DNA from: Aquanectria penicillioides
Lineage: Eukaryota > Ascomycota > Sordariomycetes > Hypocreales > Nectriaceae
Direction of reading: 5' to 3'
Length of the DNA stretch: 64,000 nt
Assembly (NCBI GenBank): GCA_003415625.1
Contig: PYIU01000004.1
Location: forward strand, 124,001 to 188,000
Shown here: in pieces, positions 35,831 through 45,384 of the stretch
Layout of the letters: each line of letters opens with the position of its first letter
Position numbering within the stretch: position 1 is the stretch's first letter
Program-made: the position numbers and the translations under genes
The notes under the pieces: model-generated
What the model saw: only the letters and a program-made list of their open reading frames with translations
What the model was told of the DNA's origin: nothing
Database searches by the model: none

Positions 35831-37951
35831 TTAAAGGTAGCTTGAATGCCCATCCCATGTCTTTTGCCAAATAGCCTTAGGAATCACTGGCATGCGGAGG
35901 AAATTTTCGAAACCCGGCCCGATGTGAATGGCGTTGAGGCGCGTCAGCTTTGACGCACCTTGAACTTCTGGATACTCGTGTTTGAAGAGACTGGCACCCT
36001 TGAAGCCACAGCTAGAGATTTCTAGGGTTAACCTCTCCTCAGGAAGAAGCACCACATTTGTAGGCCAGATCTCCACGTCAACCACGTACACTTGGCCAGT
36101 GTCGGCAAGAGTACTGTCGGTGTCGAGATCGTCCTGATCTGGCATGGCCTTGTTTGTGGACGCTAGGCTTTCGGTGGGTTCGCCCAAGGAGACATGCAGA
36201 CATCCGTATGCAACTGAAACAGGATTTCCCCACGCTCCAGTATAAAGTACTAGTACCGTCAGCAGCTGAGATCTATTAGCAACAAAAGATTGCCTTAGGG
36301 AGCTTGCCTTCGTTTCCGTCGGGGTCAAAGTGACGAAGGGTAGTAAAGATGTCCAGCTCGCTGAGTTCGTTGTCGCCGTTGTCTTCCGTAGAAATGCTCA
36401 GACGCAAGATGGGATGCCCGGTGATCTCAATCTCCTCACAGAATGGAGCCGTGGTGAACATCACACGACCTCTCGAGGTTGAGTATTGAACAATAGCATG
36501 ATCCGTGCTGCCATCGTGAACTTCCGAGCCGTGTTCCAAAGTCATGGTCGGGGTCAATGCGTAGTCAGAATAAACCGTTCTCGAGATAGGCCATTCCCAT
36601 TCGTCACGTCGGTAAAACGCTGTCTTCTCTGCCTCGGCATAATTATGCCCCTTGTTTCCTCTTCGAAGACACAGGTTGACGGGAGGAACTTTGTCTGGGA
36701 CGCTCCATCCGATGGTGTCGACGTCTTTGAGAAATGCATCGAGGAATGACTTTTGAACTGCAACCTCTTCATCACAGTAAAAAGACAAGTCGTAGCGTCC
36801 GGTGACAAAGCGGATGTACTTCAGCTTGGAGCTGGCATGGAGGTATCCAAAGACATTGCTGCGAAGATGCCGATGTATCCCGCCCCAGTTGGCAGTTGTG
36901 AGAACTGGAACCTCAATGTCAGCTAAATTGTAGCCACGGAGTGTGTTGTGGTCATGCTTGAAGGAATCTCGGGCGGCCGTATCAACACTTTGGTCCACGT
37001 GCATCGTGGTGACGGCTTCCGCTGAAAAGGCGTCCTCGATCCATTCTGAGCTCCATCCGTAATCGATTCCGCCACTCAAATCATCCAACATCGAGCCAAT
37101 CTGGGGACTATGCCACAATCCTGTTGGGGAGGAAAAATCGTCAGCTTTCATACACACCCAAATTAAGATCTAGAGAAACTGACTGATGGGGCTGTTGGAA
37201 AAAGCTTCGCCCTGTCCACAAGTATCTCTGGCATTTTCAGACATCCCTCCATGAAAGGAAATGAAGGTATCAGCAATAGGCAACGCCAGTTGAGACCAGC
37301 AACTCACCTTCCCAAGGAACGATGCAGGCCAAGCCGGCTGGCCTTTTCGAGGCAGCATGCCATTGACTTCCAAGATAGGGGCCGATGCCCAAGAGTCCGA
37401 CTTTTCCATTGCTCCAGGGCTGGGCTGCTGCCCATTCAATGACGTCAACGAAGGCATCGCAAGCGGCTGAGGGAAGCGTCCCTGGTCTTCCCGGGGGGCT
37501 ATTCCCTGTACCACGCTCATCAGCGCGAACCACGGCATAGTCGTGCGAAGTCCAGAACTCTGGATCCGGTGTCTCCCATGCCGAATGCTTGGACTTATGC
37601 TTGGGGTTTAGATCACCAAAGGACCGGGCGTGGGACCTGGGCGCATTAGAATCTGGTAAGTGCTGAGACTTTGATGACATACTGCTCATACGGGACATCT
37701 TTCCCATCTACAAAGAAACCCGTGAGTGCGTCTTCTTTTCCTGAAGTGTGACATGAAAACTCACTTGGCCCATAAGTGCAGAGAACGGGGAAACGGCCAT
37801 CTTTTTTCGGTCGGTAAACGTTGGCCTGAACAAGGAGAGGGTCATCGTCAAAGGCAGGCTCCACAGTTCTCAACGGAATCTCGACATCACGTTCGAAAAC
37901 GTATGGACCCGTCAGATCAACCGTGTGGAGGCTTTTCAGGGTATTGGTCAT
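35831..37951 (-). CDS. CocE/NonD-type (X-Pro dipeptidyl-peptidase S15-like) hydrolase lacking the nucleophile serine
   Basis: Six exons on the complement: 37765-37951, 37683-37707, 37308-37636, 37184-37246, 36308-37120 and 35831-36249. All phases close, giving 611 residues. Four introns are GT-AG of 46-63 nt; the last (36250-36307) is GC-AG (gcaagc...actag). Landmarks: RFPVLCTYGPNGKDVPYEQ, HSAWETPDPEFW, YAVVRADERGTGNSPG-like, VIEWAAAQPWSNGKVGLLG, CIVPWEGMSENARD and a C-terminal jelly roll with VEIWPTNVVLLPEERL. The nucleophile elbow, normally GIS-Y-Y in this family, here reads GIGPYLG, so Ser is Gly (about residue 156). The usual GRHDLPFY motif reads GRYDLSFY. Reading frames are intact, so it may be a pseudoenzyme rather than junk. 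Confidence 0.9.
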
Positions 37952-38820
37952 TTTTGACACGTGATGGAGTTTCCTGATAATATCCACGGACTTTAAATCA
38001 CCATTTCTTGCAAACGGCAGGCTATCAGGGGACAAATGACGGTATATAATGATATAGGTATTAGAACCATTGAGGCCATTTGCCCCATCAAGAGACTCTG
38101 GAAGCATCGACGCGCGAGCCGAAAACGATGCTGATAACCGGACGTTGGGTGGGCGCAGCCGGCAGCGGCGGCGCTCAGAAGCTGCATGTTTCTGGAGTTA
38201 TCACGACCGGAATCCAACCGGTGCTATGAAAGATCGTGGCGAGTCCGGAGATATTTTGATCATGACGGGGGAAGCCGAGCAAACAAGTGGGGCGGGCCCG
38301 GGTAGTCAACTTGCAGAAGCAACACCAAAATTGACACGAGATGATGATTGGCTAGATGTGGGCTGCTCTCTGCTTGGTGGCCATTTCAAAGCAAGCCGAG
38401 GGATTACGTCACATGTAAAATGATGGAGCAATGCCTCGGAGATTCAGCATGATTACTGCTGCAGGGAAGAAATTCGCAAATGAGTGACAGATACGATGGC
38501 GCCGTGTCGTTGCGGCGAAATTTGTTTGATTATGTCTTACGAGGAGATGGAACTGCGCCAAATCGCACGGGGCAAGCTGGGACTAGATTGGTGGTGAAAT
38601 GGAGGGAAATTCTCAAATCAGAATATTAATTCACTTGAAAACAATTTGGGCCGATTAAAGGCTTTCAATTATTGACACCAAGATATATCTATGCTAGTAT
38701 ACAAGAGTTGGGTGCTTTGCCAAGTGTCGCTGATGGCCCTGGTTCTATTCTAATTATAACCCCCATTCCAGACCAAGAAATCCTTATCCATCCAAACCCT
38801 ATTATCGATTAAGTAACCTC
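37952..38820. other. Intergenic
   Basis: Promoter of the CocE-like gene plus the 3' flank of the transporter gene. No further gene recognised. Confidence 0.45.
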
Positions 38821-40763
38821 TTACACTTCCTCTTTGGCCTTTTCCTCAACATTTTCAGGGGTGACTTTTGGCTCTGGCTTCTTTACGCTCTTCCACTCCA
38901 GCGAAAATGCACCGATGGCGCTGAGACAGGACATGATCAACCCGACCTGGAACACCTTGCGTAAAGCCTCATTGTAGGCAAAAAGTCCTGTTTCTCGTAG
39001 GTCTTCAGGAAGCGAATCAAGAATTGAGGTGACGCCGCCAGACGTGATTAGACTTGGGTCGAATCCTGAGAGCCCAGAGAGCCGTTGAACTAGTTGATTG
39101 GCAAGCACATTCTCACCAACCGCTACAAACACGGTAGCGCCGATGAGCCCTCCAAACAACATCAGCGCCAACCCAATTGGCACATCCTTCTTCGGAAGAC
39201 AAGTTTGCGCAGCGAGGTTTGGGACTTGAAAATACAAGCCCAAGCCGAGCCCGTAGACAATTTGATAAGCAATCCACTTGCCCTCCCCAGTGTGGACTTG
39301 TAGAGTGGTGAGAAGCCCGGCGCCGACACACATGATGCTAGATCCAATCATGGCCATGGGGGTATAGTATCCAATTTTTGAATTTGTGAATCCACTAGAG
39401 ATTGATCCTACCACCATGGAAATCATGAGGGGGAGGGTTCGGATGCCCGACTCGGCTGCGGACACGCCGGTGACGGATTGAAACCAAATCGGCACAAAGT
39501 AAACTGTAGTCGAGGTTAGTTATCGATTTCCAATTTGAATAATCATCTGTGGGTTCTTACTAAATATATAATTGCCACTCATCAACGTGACAACCCCCCA
39601 CAAGCCGGCAACGATGCTCGGGTTCTTGAAGATTCGGGGAGGCAACGTTGCTGTGGCTGGAAGGAATACCTGAACGGCCGCAAAGGTGGCCAACAATGCT
39701 CCAGCGAGGGTAAGCAAAGCTACGACGCGCCCGTTGCTCCACTAGATGCTGTGAGTACGCGTAAAATTAAACGAGAGAGAGACGGTACTAGCTACTCACA
39801 TCATACTTCTGGCCACCCCACTGGAGTGCCAGCACAAGGCACACGATGCCGGGGAGCAAGACTGCAGTGCCGGGAGCATCGAGTTGCAGAAGCTTCTTCT
39901 TCAGCGGCAGTTTGGCTGAGTCTTGATTGGGAATTTTGAGGAGATAGAAAATGACAATGAGCGCCACGCCACCAATCGGCAGATTGATGTAGAAGCACCA
40001 CCTCCATGTCACGTTTGACGTGAAGCCACCGCCAATCAAGGGGCCGGCGATGGAAGCTACTCCCATTAGAGCGCCGAACATGCCCTGCAGTTGCGGGCGC
40101 TTTTCCAAGGGGACCACATAGACGATGCATATGATCTGTGGGTTGGTGTCAACAGTAGCAGTTGAGAGAGGGACAGGCGTCAACTCACAACTCCCGCAAA
40201 GATGCCAGCGGCTCCGACTCCAGCCAGCGCGCGTCCAATGATGAAGGCCACCGAGTTGGGAGCTGCTCCACAGATGGCAGAGGCGACCTCGAACAGTACG
40301 ATGCTCGAGAGGAAGACAATTTTGATGGGGAAAACACTGTAGGCCTTTCCGAACAGGAGTTGGAACGCGCAGCATGTCAAGAGGTATGAGCTTCCGTACC
40401 AGCCGACGTCGGTAAGCGAGTTGAACTCGTCTGCGATTCGAGGGATGGCCTGTCAAGTCAGCACATTTGACCACTGGGTCATGACGGCAAAGCCTAAGTG
40501 GGAACTTTTCATACAGTTGAGATGATGGTCCTATCCAGGGCGACAAGAAACATGCTCAGGAGGGATGAGATCATGAGGAAGACGATAGTGTTGGACGATT
40601 GCTTCGGCGTGGAGTTTTCTGGGTTTTCGGTAGCATCTTTGACTTTATCATCTTTGGAGGAAGCTTCCTGCGATGCCCTACCACTGCTTTTCGTCAAGAC
40701 TGATGAGTCCTCGGCGGCAGATTTTGCGCTCTGGGTAGGTGTTGGATGCTGAGACTCGGCCAT
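38821..40763 (-). CDS. MFS drug/toxin efflux transporter, DHA2 (14-TM) family
   Basis: Five exons on the complement: 40515-40763, 40189-40449, 39800-40135, 39561-39741 and 38821-39503, with introns of 65, 53, 58 and 57 nt. Phases close to give 569 residues. A polar N-terminus is followed by TM1 with the DHA2 motif D1 ([20 protein letters not shown]), then [28 protein letters not shown], the antiporter motif C ([15 protein letters not shown]) and [13 protein letters not shown]. Later segments include [15 protein letters not shown] and [17 protein letters not shown]. This pump type exports drugs or fungal metabolites by proton antiport at the plasma membrane. It is divergently transcribed from a Zn2Cys6 regulator gene with a shared 434-bp promoter, a typical cluster arrangement. 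Confidence 0.95.
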
Positions 40764-40929
40764 GGCTGTAGTAAAGCGAATGCGTCAAGAGGTGAGATGG
40801 GATGTCTGTGGAAGCAAGCATGTTCCAGACGGCGACAGATGTAAATGGGAAAATCCATGGCTTTAAATGGCAAAGAGACAAGAAAATATTCGCAATCTAT
40901 GGCGTTACAGGCAGCGAAAAGAGTGAGCA

Positions 40930-40941
40930 GTCGGGCTTTAG
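40930..40941 (+). repeat. Direct repeat copy 1 (GTCGGGCTTTAG)
   Basis: Identical to 40990-41001, inside the shared promoter. Contains a CGG triplet. Confidence 0.7.
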
Positions 40942-40989
40942 CAAAGCACGACGCCGGGGGTTGAGGCTCGTTGGGACGACGATTTGGGC

Positions 40990-41001
40990 GTCGGGCTTTA
41001 G
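40990..41001 (+). repeat. Direct repeat copy 2 (GTCGGGCTTTAG)
   Basis: Identical to 40930-40941, 60 bp downstream of it, in the shared promoter. Confidence 0.7.
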
Positions 41002-41197
41002 AAACCCCCGAGAGGATTGCAGAAGGCTGCTCGGGGCCGAGCCGGAACGTGGGTCTAGGGCGCTTCTGGACGGAGAGTCGAAAAGGCCGACGACAGCAAG
41101 CAGCCTGACTCATTCATCCCTTGAAGGCGCAATCTGCCGTGTCCGAATCCGAATCTGAGGCGGAAATTTAGCGACGACTGAACAGCGAGACTGCGCG

Positions 41198-43529
41198 ATG
41201 ATGTCTTCTGCGCCGCAGCAGCCCGCAGTCGACTTGGGCGATGCGCCGGCCGTGGCCCCAGGCGTGTCCCCAGGCCTGAAGCCCCCGCGAGTCCTTGCGT
41301 GCAGCCTCTGCCAGCGCCGCAAGGTCAAATGCGACCGTCGCTTCCCCTGCGCCAACTGCGTGCGCGCTGACGCTCAGTGCGTTCCAGCGCTCGCCCCGCG
41401 CCCGCGACGCCGGAGGGCCCCTGTTGAGCGCGGACCAAACTCGGAGCCACTGAACCAGCAGCTGCTGCAGCGGGTCCAGCGCTACGAGGCCCTGCTAACC
41501 CAGCACAATATCACATTCGATCCCCTGAGCCCAGCCGCTGTGAGCGCTGAGCAGCACCCCGGCCCCAGCCTCGCCTCCCCAGCTCAAGCTGATGGACAAT
41601 CAAGAGCCTCGAGCGAGAAGCCGGCGCACCAATCGAAGGAAGTGTATGCATCATCATATTGTTCAAATGGAAAAAAACACTAATTAATTTCGCCTCAGTA
41701 ATCTTTGGGATGCCCTCAGCCGAGTGGTATGTTCTCATCCTGTTGTCCATCTGAGCCCTGCTGACCAATGTCAAAAGACTCTCGAGTCCGAAGACGACGT
41801 CGACGATGGCGATTCACCAAACGACAGCAACCAGTTCGCAAACGCTTGGAGTCGCACCCTCAGAAGAGAGATTGATCCTGGAAACGAATTCCTCCTCTTT
41901 GGCTCTCGCAATCCACACGTCAATCTCTCAGCGCTGCACCCCAATTAGTCGCACATCTTCAGGCTGTGGCAGATTTACCTCGACAACGTCAACCCGCTGC
42001 TCAAGGTCACACACACGCCCACCCTGCAAGCGCGCATCATCGACGCCGCCGGCAACGTAGCAGCCATCGATCCAGCCCTAGAAGCACTCATCTTTAGCAT
42101 CTATTGCGTCTCCATTCAGAGTCTCAGCGAGGGAGAATGCAGCGCCTTGTTTGCGTCGCCCAAGCCTGATCTGCTGACTGGATATCGCTTCGCCTGTCAG
42201 CAGGCCCTATTGAACTGCAGCGCCTTGTGGTCTGCCGACGATGACAGCTTGACGGCATTGTATCTCTACCTAGTATGCTAATTCTCTCGTGTTCCTTTTC
42301 CCTCAGCTCTGCTCTGACAACCATTCTAGATGTCTCTTGGGCCTCAAGCAGAGATTCGCTCCTTGTCCTCCACCCTCGCCGTTGCCATCCGCATCGCCCA
42401 GCGCATGGGCTTGCACGCCGAGTCAAGCTACACCACATGCAGCACTCTCCAGGCAGAGATGCGCCGAAGGCTGTGGTGGGCTCTGGTTGTATTTGACCAT
42501 CGCATCTGCGAGCGGTGCCAGCCCAAGGCCTCGATGCTGGTGCCTACGTGGGACTGCCGGCTTCCTCTCAACGTCAACGACTTTGAGCTTCGCCCAGACA
42601 TGAAAAGCGCGCCGGCGGAGCATCGAAAGCCCACCGAGGCTCTTTTCGCCGTAGTCCGCAGCGAGCTGGCCGACTCCCTCCGCAACAGCACTTTTCACCT
42701 CAACTTTGTCAACCCGGCGCTCAATGCCATTGCTCAGCCCAAGAACAAGTCTCACAGCACCGACATTGAAGACAGCGAGGTGAAGACTTTGGAGAACCGG
42801 ATCGAGGAAAAGTACTTTGCCTTCTGTGATCCAGATAATCCACTGCACTTTGTGACGATATGGTCAACTCGTTGCTATCTCGCAAGGAACCGTCTACTAG
42901 AGCATTATTCGCGGTATTCAGAATCTTCAGTGCAACAGACTGATGAGCTGCGCGATGCTGCCCTCTCATATGCTCTAGACATGCTAGAGAGCGATGTGAA
43001 ACTGCGCTCATCGCCTTTAGCTCAGGGTTATATTTGGTTTGCCAACTTCTACGTCCCTGCGGTTGCCTACATTCACGTCCTCAACGACCTGCGAAAGCGC
43101 CCGACTGGTCGTCAAACTGGCAGGGCCTGGAAGGTCTTGGATGCCCACTACGAGACTCGCTCCATGTATGCAAAACCAACCGAGCAAGGTATCGTCGCTG
43201 CATTCTCCCATTTCATCCTCGAGACATGGGAGAAGCGAGAGGCATTGCTGGAACAAGACAGTCTGCAGAACACACCGAGGGTCGTGTCGGAGATTAGAAA
43301 TAGAATGGCGCAAGCGAGCTCAACTTCTTCGCAGCCAGGCAGGGTAGAGCAGAATGGCAATGATGCAAGTTTCAATATAGATGAGGCTTCGATGCTCACG
43401 CAAATGGACTTTGGCGACGAAAGAGGTTTCTTGCCCTCTGGAGTTGGTGATACCGACATGTCTGGGGAGCTTACCACGGATCAGTTCTGGGCATCGATAG
43501 ATTGGACATTGACGCATACACATCGTTAG
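41198..43529 (+). pseudogene. Zn2Cys6 transcription factor interrupted by one in-frame TAG
   Basis: Four exons: 41198-41643, 41699-41726, 41778-42272 and 42330-43529. Introns are 55, 51 and 57 nt and all phases close (723 codons). The zinc cluster ACSLCQRRKVKCDRRFPC plus ANCVRADAQC is perfect and is followed by a basic RPRRRRAP and a short coiled coil. The regulatory domain (Fungal_trans type) reads HIFRLWQIYLDNVNPLLK, IRIAQRMGLHAES and MRRRLWWALVVFDHRICER. The only defect is a TAG at 41946-41948 in LHPN-TAG-SHIFRLW, where the family has Gln; CAG to TAG is a single C-to-T change. A stop here leaves the DNA-binding domain without the regulatory domain. It could be a strain-specific null allele, a readthrough codon or an error. 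It probably regulated the divergent efflux gene. Confidence 0.8.
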
Positions 43530-44025
43530 TGAGACAAGCGCTTCATTTGAAAATGATGGAAAGATGAGCTAAGGTGACACGCATGACCCGTATTGGCATA
43601 TACGTTACACGTACTGGGATCTCCGCTCGCATGCACCTCGAGCGCTTGGAGGGAGCTGCTACTACATCTTGCGCCATCTTGCTTCGATATCTTAGCCCGG
43701 ATACATGAACAAATACAGCCAGCCATTCCTTATATTTTTAATTAGAGACAAGCAATTATAAAAACTGCAGTTGATAGATCGTAAAACCAATTGATTTGAT
43801 ACTCTCAAGTACACCTTGACGCTTTACCTGTGGTAGCGCAAGCAACGCCAACAACTGTGAAACTCTTGCTCTAGATGCAGAATCTAAATGTCGCTACGCC
43901 GTAATTCTATCCTCCCAAAAACACTCTCTACTCTATTTTCTGTGCATGCATTAGCCGAACTGGAGCCTGGACTCAACAGGCCGCAGCCCTCTATCCCTAA
44001 GATATGCCGCCGATGAGCTTGACAT
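43530..44025. other. Intergenic between convergent genes
   Basis: 3' flanks of the regulator and the flavoenzyme genes. Nothing else seen. Confidence 0.45.
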
Positions 44026-45384
44026 CTATGCCCTCTTCACCTCGCTGATCCATTGGGGTGTGACTTTCTTCAAAAAGTTCATGAATTTCCAGAACCCAAC
44101 GGCATGCTCCACATTGCCCATTCGGTCTGTCACGCGCTCTGGGAAAGCAATTCCAGCTCCAAACAACCCAGGGATATGAGTCTGGGCTTGACTTGAACCG
44201 CCTGTGGGGTGGGGAAAGAAACGACCGGTAAAGTCGTCATGCTGAACCTTCAGCGGTTCGGCCTTGGTACCGGCCAATGCCAGGCTCAGGTCGGGAAGTG
44301 GCTCTCTCTGGTACCCGATAGCTTGGATAACCTGGTCACAGCTAGGAAGCTCGGCTTGATAAATTGCATCTTCTTCATCCGGAGGGGTCCATAGTTTGGT
44401 AATAACCTTATTGACCGGGCTGGTTGCAAAGGCGTCGCCCTCGAGGTTGGTGCGAGCCCACTCGGCAGCTTGCCCCTTGAGACCTGTGTTGTCATATAGG
44501 ATCCAACCATCCTTGTACTCGGCATAGCGCAAGTCCTTGTGGCGGGTAAACCACTTAATGCGGAGCCCAGGATGTGTTGTTGAGGCGAGGTTATACAGAT
44601 TCATCAAGACTAGGATGGCTGAATGCGAGGCTCCAACAACTGCTACTGTAGCGTCTAACTTGGTAATTTTTGCCAGCTTAGAAGGGCGAAGTGCGGTGTC
44701 CAGGTGCACCGCCTCTGGAGTCTGCGACAGCTTCTCCAGAATAGGCAACGGGTTCACAATGGGGCTGGATCCGGTGCACAGCACCAGTTGGGCAGTTTCC
44801 ACATAGTCTTTACCGTCCAATACGGCTGTCCAGCGGTTTGTGCTCTGGAATTGGTTCAACGTAAGCAATCTGAGCAGGATTTTAGGAGCGTTTATTCATA
44901 CCTTGTCAAACGTGGCAGCTGTGACTTTGCCGTAATGTTGCTGGACATTATCAAAGTGGCGTGAGATTCCATCGGTGAGCATCAAACACAGTTCAGCTGC
45001 GTATTCGAGGTGGCAGCCTTTATCCTGGGTCAACTGGCGGAGCGCGGTGGCGGCATTCGGCTCAGGAGTCTTGGCTAGGATCCGTCGAAAGGGTTCCACG
45101 GCAGTAGCAAACTTCAGAAACAAATCCACCTTTGTGTTACTCGGTACCTCTCGGTATCGTGCTCCCACGCGGCCGCCCTTGAAGACGGGATCAACCCAAA
45201 GCTGGTTCTGCTGTGGCTGCTGCTCTAGGATGTTGCCTACTACAGCCAGGCCGCATGGCCCTCCGCCAACGACGATGGCGTCGACGAAGCGGCGCTTCTG
45301 AAGAGACTGCGTGGCACGAAACATGATTCGGATGAGAGGAGTTTCCCGGAAGGAAGAGACTGGCTGTAAGGCGTGGGCGGTCAA
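44026..45384 (-). CDS. FAD/NAD(P)-binding oxidoreductase (flavin monooxygenase-like)
   Basis: Two exons: complement of 44902-45384 and 44026-44844, with a 57-nt intron (44845-44901, gtatga to ttccag). The nearer AG would give a 32-nt intron out of phase, so I prefer the later acceptor. This gives 433 residues, or 413 if the second Met (MFRATQSLQK) is used. Rossmann FAD site: DAIVVGGGPCGLAVVGNIL. A second dinucleotide site is TVAVVGASHSAILVLMNL. Further landmarks are QLVLCTGSSP and a C-terminal IPGLFGAGIAFPE. The N-terminal Arg-rich stretch could be a mitochondrial presequence. The family oxidises small substrates with NAD(P)H; the substrate is unknown. It is convergent with the regulator gene and may belong to the same block. 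Confidence 0.88.

Larger units (their letters stand above)
40764..41197. promoter_or_regulatory. Bidirectional promoter between efflux pump and regulator
   Basis: 434 bp separate the two divergent ATGs. It contains a 12-nt direct repeat, GTCGGGCTTTAG, at 40930-40941 and 40990-41001, with starts exactly 60 bp apart. Zn2Cys6 regulators commonly bind CGG half-sites, so this repeat is a candidate operator for local control. Confidence 0.55.

Noticed and set aside
40162..40389. Plus-strand ORF inside the efflux transporter gene
   Set aside because: Antisense shadow of transporter exon 2.
41924..41948. A short intron ending at the TAG of the regulator gene, which would remove the stop
   Set aside because: The only nearby GT would give an intron of about 30 nt and would delete conserved residues just before LWQIYL; an in-frame nonsense codon explains the sequence better.
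44870..44901. 32-nt intron in the FAD oxidoreductase using the first AG (gctcag)
   Set aside because: It is shorter than usual fungal introns and leaves the exons out of phase; the later acceptor ttccag gives a 57-nt intron in phase.
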